Below are positions 61,258 through 64,000 of a DNA stretch of 64,000 nucleotides, piece after piece. Every line of letters begins with the position of its first letter. Within the stretch, counting starts at the first letter, position 1. Under the pieces are notes generated by a model. It searched no databases. It had not been told where the DNA came from and saw nothing but the letters and a program-made list of their open reading frames with translations. Both the position numbers and the translations under genes were made by a program. The stretch covers positions 1-64,000 of the forward strand of contig CALHKP010000011.1 in assembly GCA_938034165.1 (NCBI GenBank), written 5' to 3'. The DNA is from an uncultured Clostridia bacterium. GTDB lineage: Bacteria; Bacillota; Clostridia; Peptostreptococcales; Anaerovoracaceae.

Positions 61258-62360
61258 TTCACAACAAAAGTGATAAGCCCGATAACATAGTCGAAAAAGA
61301 AAACAAAATATATGACGAGTGCAAAAGCATAGAAGATGAACTGCCGAGATTTATGAACAGTTTCTTTGTCTATCTGAAGGGGAATGTGTTACCGCTGACA
61401 CGGCTTGCATATTTGCATGACATCAGATTTTTCTGCTCTTATCTCATATCAGAGACTGATTTGACAGATGCAAAGCAGATATCAGAAATTACGATGAATG
61501 ATTTTTCACAGATTAAAGCCGTGGATATCAATATTTTTATCGACTACTGCAGGCATTATACGGTCGAGGAAGACAAAAAAGTTGTCGTATACGAAAACAA
61601 CAACAGGACGCTCTCTCGAAAAAAATCGTCTTTGTCGGTGCTATTTAAATATCTGTATCGTGCCGAAATCATGGAAAAAAATATTACTGATGGTTTTGAC
61701 CCGATAAAAGTTCAAAAACCGGGAGAGCGAGAGATAAAGGCACTTCAGGATGATGAGGTTATGATTATGCTGGATGCCGTAAGCACGGGAGAAGGGCTTA
61801 CGGAACACGAGAGAAGATATTGGAACAAGACGAAAAAGAGGGATAAGGCAATTCTGATGCTTTTTCTGACTTATGGATTGAGACTTTCGGAGCTTTCGCA
61901 GCTGAATGTGTCGTCTTTTAATTTCTCCAGAGGTGAGTTTAAGATTTTCAGAAAGAGAGGCAAGGAATCTGTAATGCCTCTTAACAGATCTGTAACAGCT
62001 GTCCTGGAGGATTACATATATAACGAAAGAAACGAAGAAACCGCAGTAGAAGAGCACAAAGACGCTTTGTTCTTTTCTATGCAGGGCAAGAGAATGACCG
62101 ACAGGCAGATAAGAGAGCTTGTAAAAAAATATACGGCAATAGCGCTGAATACTACGAGAAAGGGCGGTTACAGTCCCCATAAGTTGAGGGCTACCGCAGC
62201 TACAAGTCTCATAGGGAGAGGAAATTCCATCTATGATGTGGCAGCGCTTCTTGACCACGAACAGGTTACAACCACTCAGCTTTATGCCAGACACAAAGAG
62301 AATGTAAAGAGTTCCCTTGTAAAAGGTATGGAGTGGGAGGAAGAACGAACTGAAGAGTAG
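61236..62360 (+). CDS. Tyrosine recombinase (XerC/XerD family)
   Basis: This protein of about 374 residues has an N-terminal SAM-like core-binding domain (about 50-165) and a catalytic domain with the Arg of TYGLRLSEL, the Lys of RKRGKESVMPL, SPHKLRATAAT (His-x2-Arg), LLDHEQVTTTQLY (His) and the Tyr of LYARH. It overlaps the miaA end by 22 nt and starts behind GGAGG. It is longer than XerC/D (about 300 residues), with extra N-terminal residues and a charged insert near 200-210. No att sites or phage genes flank it, so it may be a chromosome-dimer or other resident recombinase rather than a mobile-element integrase. Confidence 0.85.
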   Translation: MAQKTVIIHNKSDKPDNIVEKENKIYDECKSIEDELPRFMNSFFVYLKGNVLPLTRLAYLHDIRFFCSYLISETDLTDAKQISEITMNDFSQIKAVDINIFIDYCRHYTVEEDKKVVVYENNNRTLSRKKSSLSVLFKYLYRAEIMEKNITDGFDPIKVQKPGEREIKALQDDEVMIMLDAVSTGEGLTEHERRYWNKTKKRDKAILMLFLTYGLRLSELSQLNVSSFNFSRGEFKIFRKRGKESVMPLNRSVTAVLEDYIYNERNEETAVEEHKDALFFSMQGKRMTDRQIRELVKKYTAIALNTTRKGGYSPHKLRATAATSLIGRGNSIYDVAALLDHEQVTTTQLYARHKENVKSSLVKGMEWEEERTEE

Positions 62361-62445
62361 AGTGAATTATTCACCGTCTCTTTACAATAATAACAATATT
62401 GAGTTACTGTAATAGTATAGAGTAAATGTGAGGGAAAATTTAATT

Positions 62446-63738
62446 ATGAATAGAAGTTTAGCTGATAAGTTACTTATCGAAAAGTTTGATGTTGCACCGG
62501 AAGTTCTTGATATGGTAAGAGAGGCGGAAGGCTCTCTTACAGAAAAATTCGCGCAGCTTGAAGATATTGCAATGTATAACCAGTATAAGGTTTTGCAGGC
62601 TTTTCAGGATAACAAAATATCCGACAGGCATTTTGCATGGAATACAGGTTACGGTTATGACGATTCGGGTAGAGAAGCAATCGAGAAGGTTTATGCGCAG
62701 ATTTTCGGAGCAGAAAAGGCTCTTGTGAGAACTAACATCGTAAACGGAACGCATGCCCTTGCGATTACACTTATGGGTGTTCTGAGACCGGGAGATGAAA
62801 TGATTTATTGTACCGGAGGACCTTATGATACTCTGGAGGAGGTAATCGGAATAAGAGGTGAGGGCATGGGCTCACTGAAAGAATACGGGGTTACATACAA
62901 GCAGGTCAATCTCAAGGAAGGAAGCCTTATTGATTTAGATGCTCTGAGAGAAGCAATAACAGAAAAGACTGCTATGGTTTGTTTTCAGAGAGCTACAGGA
63001 TATGACTGGAGAAAGTCAATTACTGTGGACCAGATAAAGGAAGCTTGCGAGGTTGTTCACGGCATCAATCCTGATATCGTATGTATGGCTGACAACTGTT
63101 ACGGAGAATTTCTTGACATAAAAGAACCAACTCAGGTTGGTGTGGATGTTATGGCAGGCTCACTTATCAAAAATCCGGGCGGCGGAATTGCACTATCCGG
63201 AGGTTATGTATGCGGCAGAGAGGATTTGATAGACAAAATCGCTTACAGGCTTACATGTCCGGGTATCGGTGCTGAGTGCGGTCTTACATTTGGTCAGACA
63301 AGGGCAATGCTTCAGGGTATATTCATGGCTCCGTCAGTTGTGACAGGTGCGGTGAAGGGTGCTATTTTGTGCGGTAAGGTTTACGAAAATCTTGGATATC
63401 CTGTATGTCCGGGACCTGAGGATACAAGAAGTGATATTATCCAGGCTGTTCAGCTTGGAAGTGCAGAGGCTGTTGTTGCATTTTGTGAAGGCATACAGGC
63501 AGCGGCACCTATTGATTCTTTCGTAACACCAGTTCCATGGGCTATGCCGGGTTACGAATCCGACGTAGTTATGGCAGCCGGTGCCTTTGTTCAGGGTTCC
63601 TCTATAGAGCTCAGTGCAGATGCACCTATAAGAGAGCCTTACAATGTGTATTTCCAGGGCGGATTGACTTATGAACATTCTAGATTCGGAGTAATCAAAT
63701 CAGCAGACAGACTTCTTAAAAAAGGGTTGTTGAAATAA
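62446..63738 (+). CDS. Methionine gamma-lyase family protein (YnbB-like)
   Basis: This PLP enzyme of about 430 residues belongs to the family once called aluminium resistance proteins. It has FAWNTGYGYDDSGREAIEKVYAQIFGAEKALVRTNIVNGTHA, MIYCTGGPYDTLEEVIG, CMADNCYGEFLDIKEPTQVGVDV and the Lys segment GSLIKNPGGGIALSGGYVCGR. Family members may have gamma-lyase activity; the physiological substrate is unclear. ATG 62446 has GTGAGGGA upstream; an earlier GTG at 62428 lies within that site. It is followed without a gap by the next gene. Confidence 0.88.
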   Translation: MNRSLADKLLIEKFDVAPEVLDMVREAEGSLTEKFAQLEDIAMYNQYKVLQAFQDNKISDRHFAWNTGYGYDDSGREAIEKVYAQIFGAEKALVRTNIVNGTHALAITLMGVLRPGDEMIYCTGGPYDTLEEVIGIRGEGMGSLKEYGVTYKQVNLKEGSLIDLDALREAITEKTAMVCFQRATGYDWRKSITVDQIKEACEVVHGINPDIVCMADNCYGEFLDIKEPTQVGVDVMAGSLIKNPGGGIALSGGYVCGREDLIDKIAYRLTCPGIGAECGLTFGQTRAMLQGIFMAPSVVTGAVKGAILCGKVYENLGYPVCPGPEDTRSDIIQAVQLGSAEAVVAFCEGIQAAAPIDSFVTPVPWAMPGYESDVVMAAGAFVQGSSIELSADAPIREPYNVYFQGGLTYEHSRFGVIKSADRLLKKGLLK

Positions 63739-64000
63739 TGCGAGATGAAAATAATCAGGGAAGAAAACATAATTACAAAAAGAAATTCACAGAAGGAATC
63801 AGACAGGAAAAAGAGGATGTAAAGGAAAACATTGAGAATGCAAAGAAGAGCAAAGTTGCGGTCTCAATTTTTAAGTTTCTTATTCTTATAACCATTGTTG
63901 TGGCTATTCCTGTTTACATAGCAGTATGCAAATGGGATTTGATTCAGAGCTTTGGAAGTCTTGATGAGGTTGTGGATTTTCTGAAAGGATACAAGGCAGA
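63738..64000 (+). CDS. Membrane protein, N-terminal part, cut by the window end (possibly TVP38/TMEM64 family)
   Basis: The start ATG overlaps the previous stop (TAATG), implying coupled translation. The visible 87 residues begin with a long basic and acidic cytoplasmic stretch (MRDENNQGRKHNYKKKFTEG, with many Lys and Glu residues), then one helix (VSIFKFLILITIVVAIPVYI) and WDLIQSFGSLDEVVDFLKGYKA. The last segment resembles the loop after the first helix of TVP38/TMEM64 (VTT-domain) proteins. Family assignment is tentative because the core is outside the window. Confidence 0.5.
   Translation, partial: MRDENNQGRKHNYKKKFTEGIRQEKEDVKENIENAKKSKVAVSIFKFLILITIVVAIPVYIAVCKWDLIQSFGSLDEVVDFLKGYKA

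Noticed and set aside
61236..62360. A mobile-element integrase marking an integrated island.
   Set aside because: It is embedded between miaA and a metabolic gene with no att repeats, tRNA or phage genes.

Overview
The window is 64 kb of a low-to-mid GC Firmicutes chromosome, most likely class Clostridia. The evidence is a fused SecDF, HemZ, RNase J, a YlbF-family protein, Asp23 next to NusB, MutL with an endonuclease motif, CDP-polyol teichoic acid genes and AGGAGG-type ribosome binding sites. I would tentatively place it near the Eubacteriales/Anaerovoracaceae, but the sequence alone does not fix a genus. Every convincing gene lies on the + strand. No insertion sequence, prophage or rRNA operon was seen.

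Region by region. 1-3.76 kb: the tail of an unknown gene, an N-terminally truncated YczE-like membrane protein, and a large sortase-anchored surface protein whose signal peptide region carries a 43-bp tandem duplication. 3.8-11.0 kb: a wall teichoic acid or related polymer cluster with two glycerophosphotransferase-family enzymes, an O-antigen ligase/polymerase-like protein, TarI and TarJ for CDP-ribitol, and a glycosyltransferase. 11.2-33.5 kb: tRNA-Leu followed by a long housekeeping run: YajC, SecDF, Rel, a metallo-hydrolase, HemZ, HisRS, AspRS, NadD, a YqeK-RsfS fusion, LeuRS, RNase J, YlbF-like, EF-P, MltG, an O-methyltransferase, a U32 protein, a CBS-domain transporter-like protein, and an unrecognised acidic, Cys/His-rich protein.

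33.8-44.0 kb: a complete, more AT-rich type III-A CRISPR-Cas locus: cas6, cas10, csm2-5, an array of 13 repeats and 12 spacers, cas1, cas2 and csm6. Cas10 keeps both its HD and GGDD motifs and Csm6 keeps its HEPN motif, so target cleavage and cyclic-oligoadenylate signalling are both expected. Directly behind csm6 sit a HipA-like kinase gene without a HipB partner, and then a TetM-like GTPase fused to a YacP/Rae1-type NYN ribonuclease domain.

47.7-64.0 kb: housekeeping again: Asp23, NusB, a TsaD-like paralogue, XseA/XseB, IspA, Dxs, TlyA, an aminotransferase, MutS, MutL, MiaA, a tyrosine recombinase, a methionine gamma-lyase family protein, and the start of a membrane protein that runs off the window.

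The observations most worth following are the GTPase-NYN fusion, the HipA-like kinase beside csm6, the overlapping and duplicated spacers with a purine-rich coding-like target strand, the palindrome-rich CRISPR leader, the frame-restoring duplication in the surface protein, and the YqeK-RsfS fusion with an internal start.
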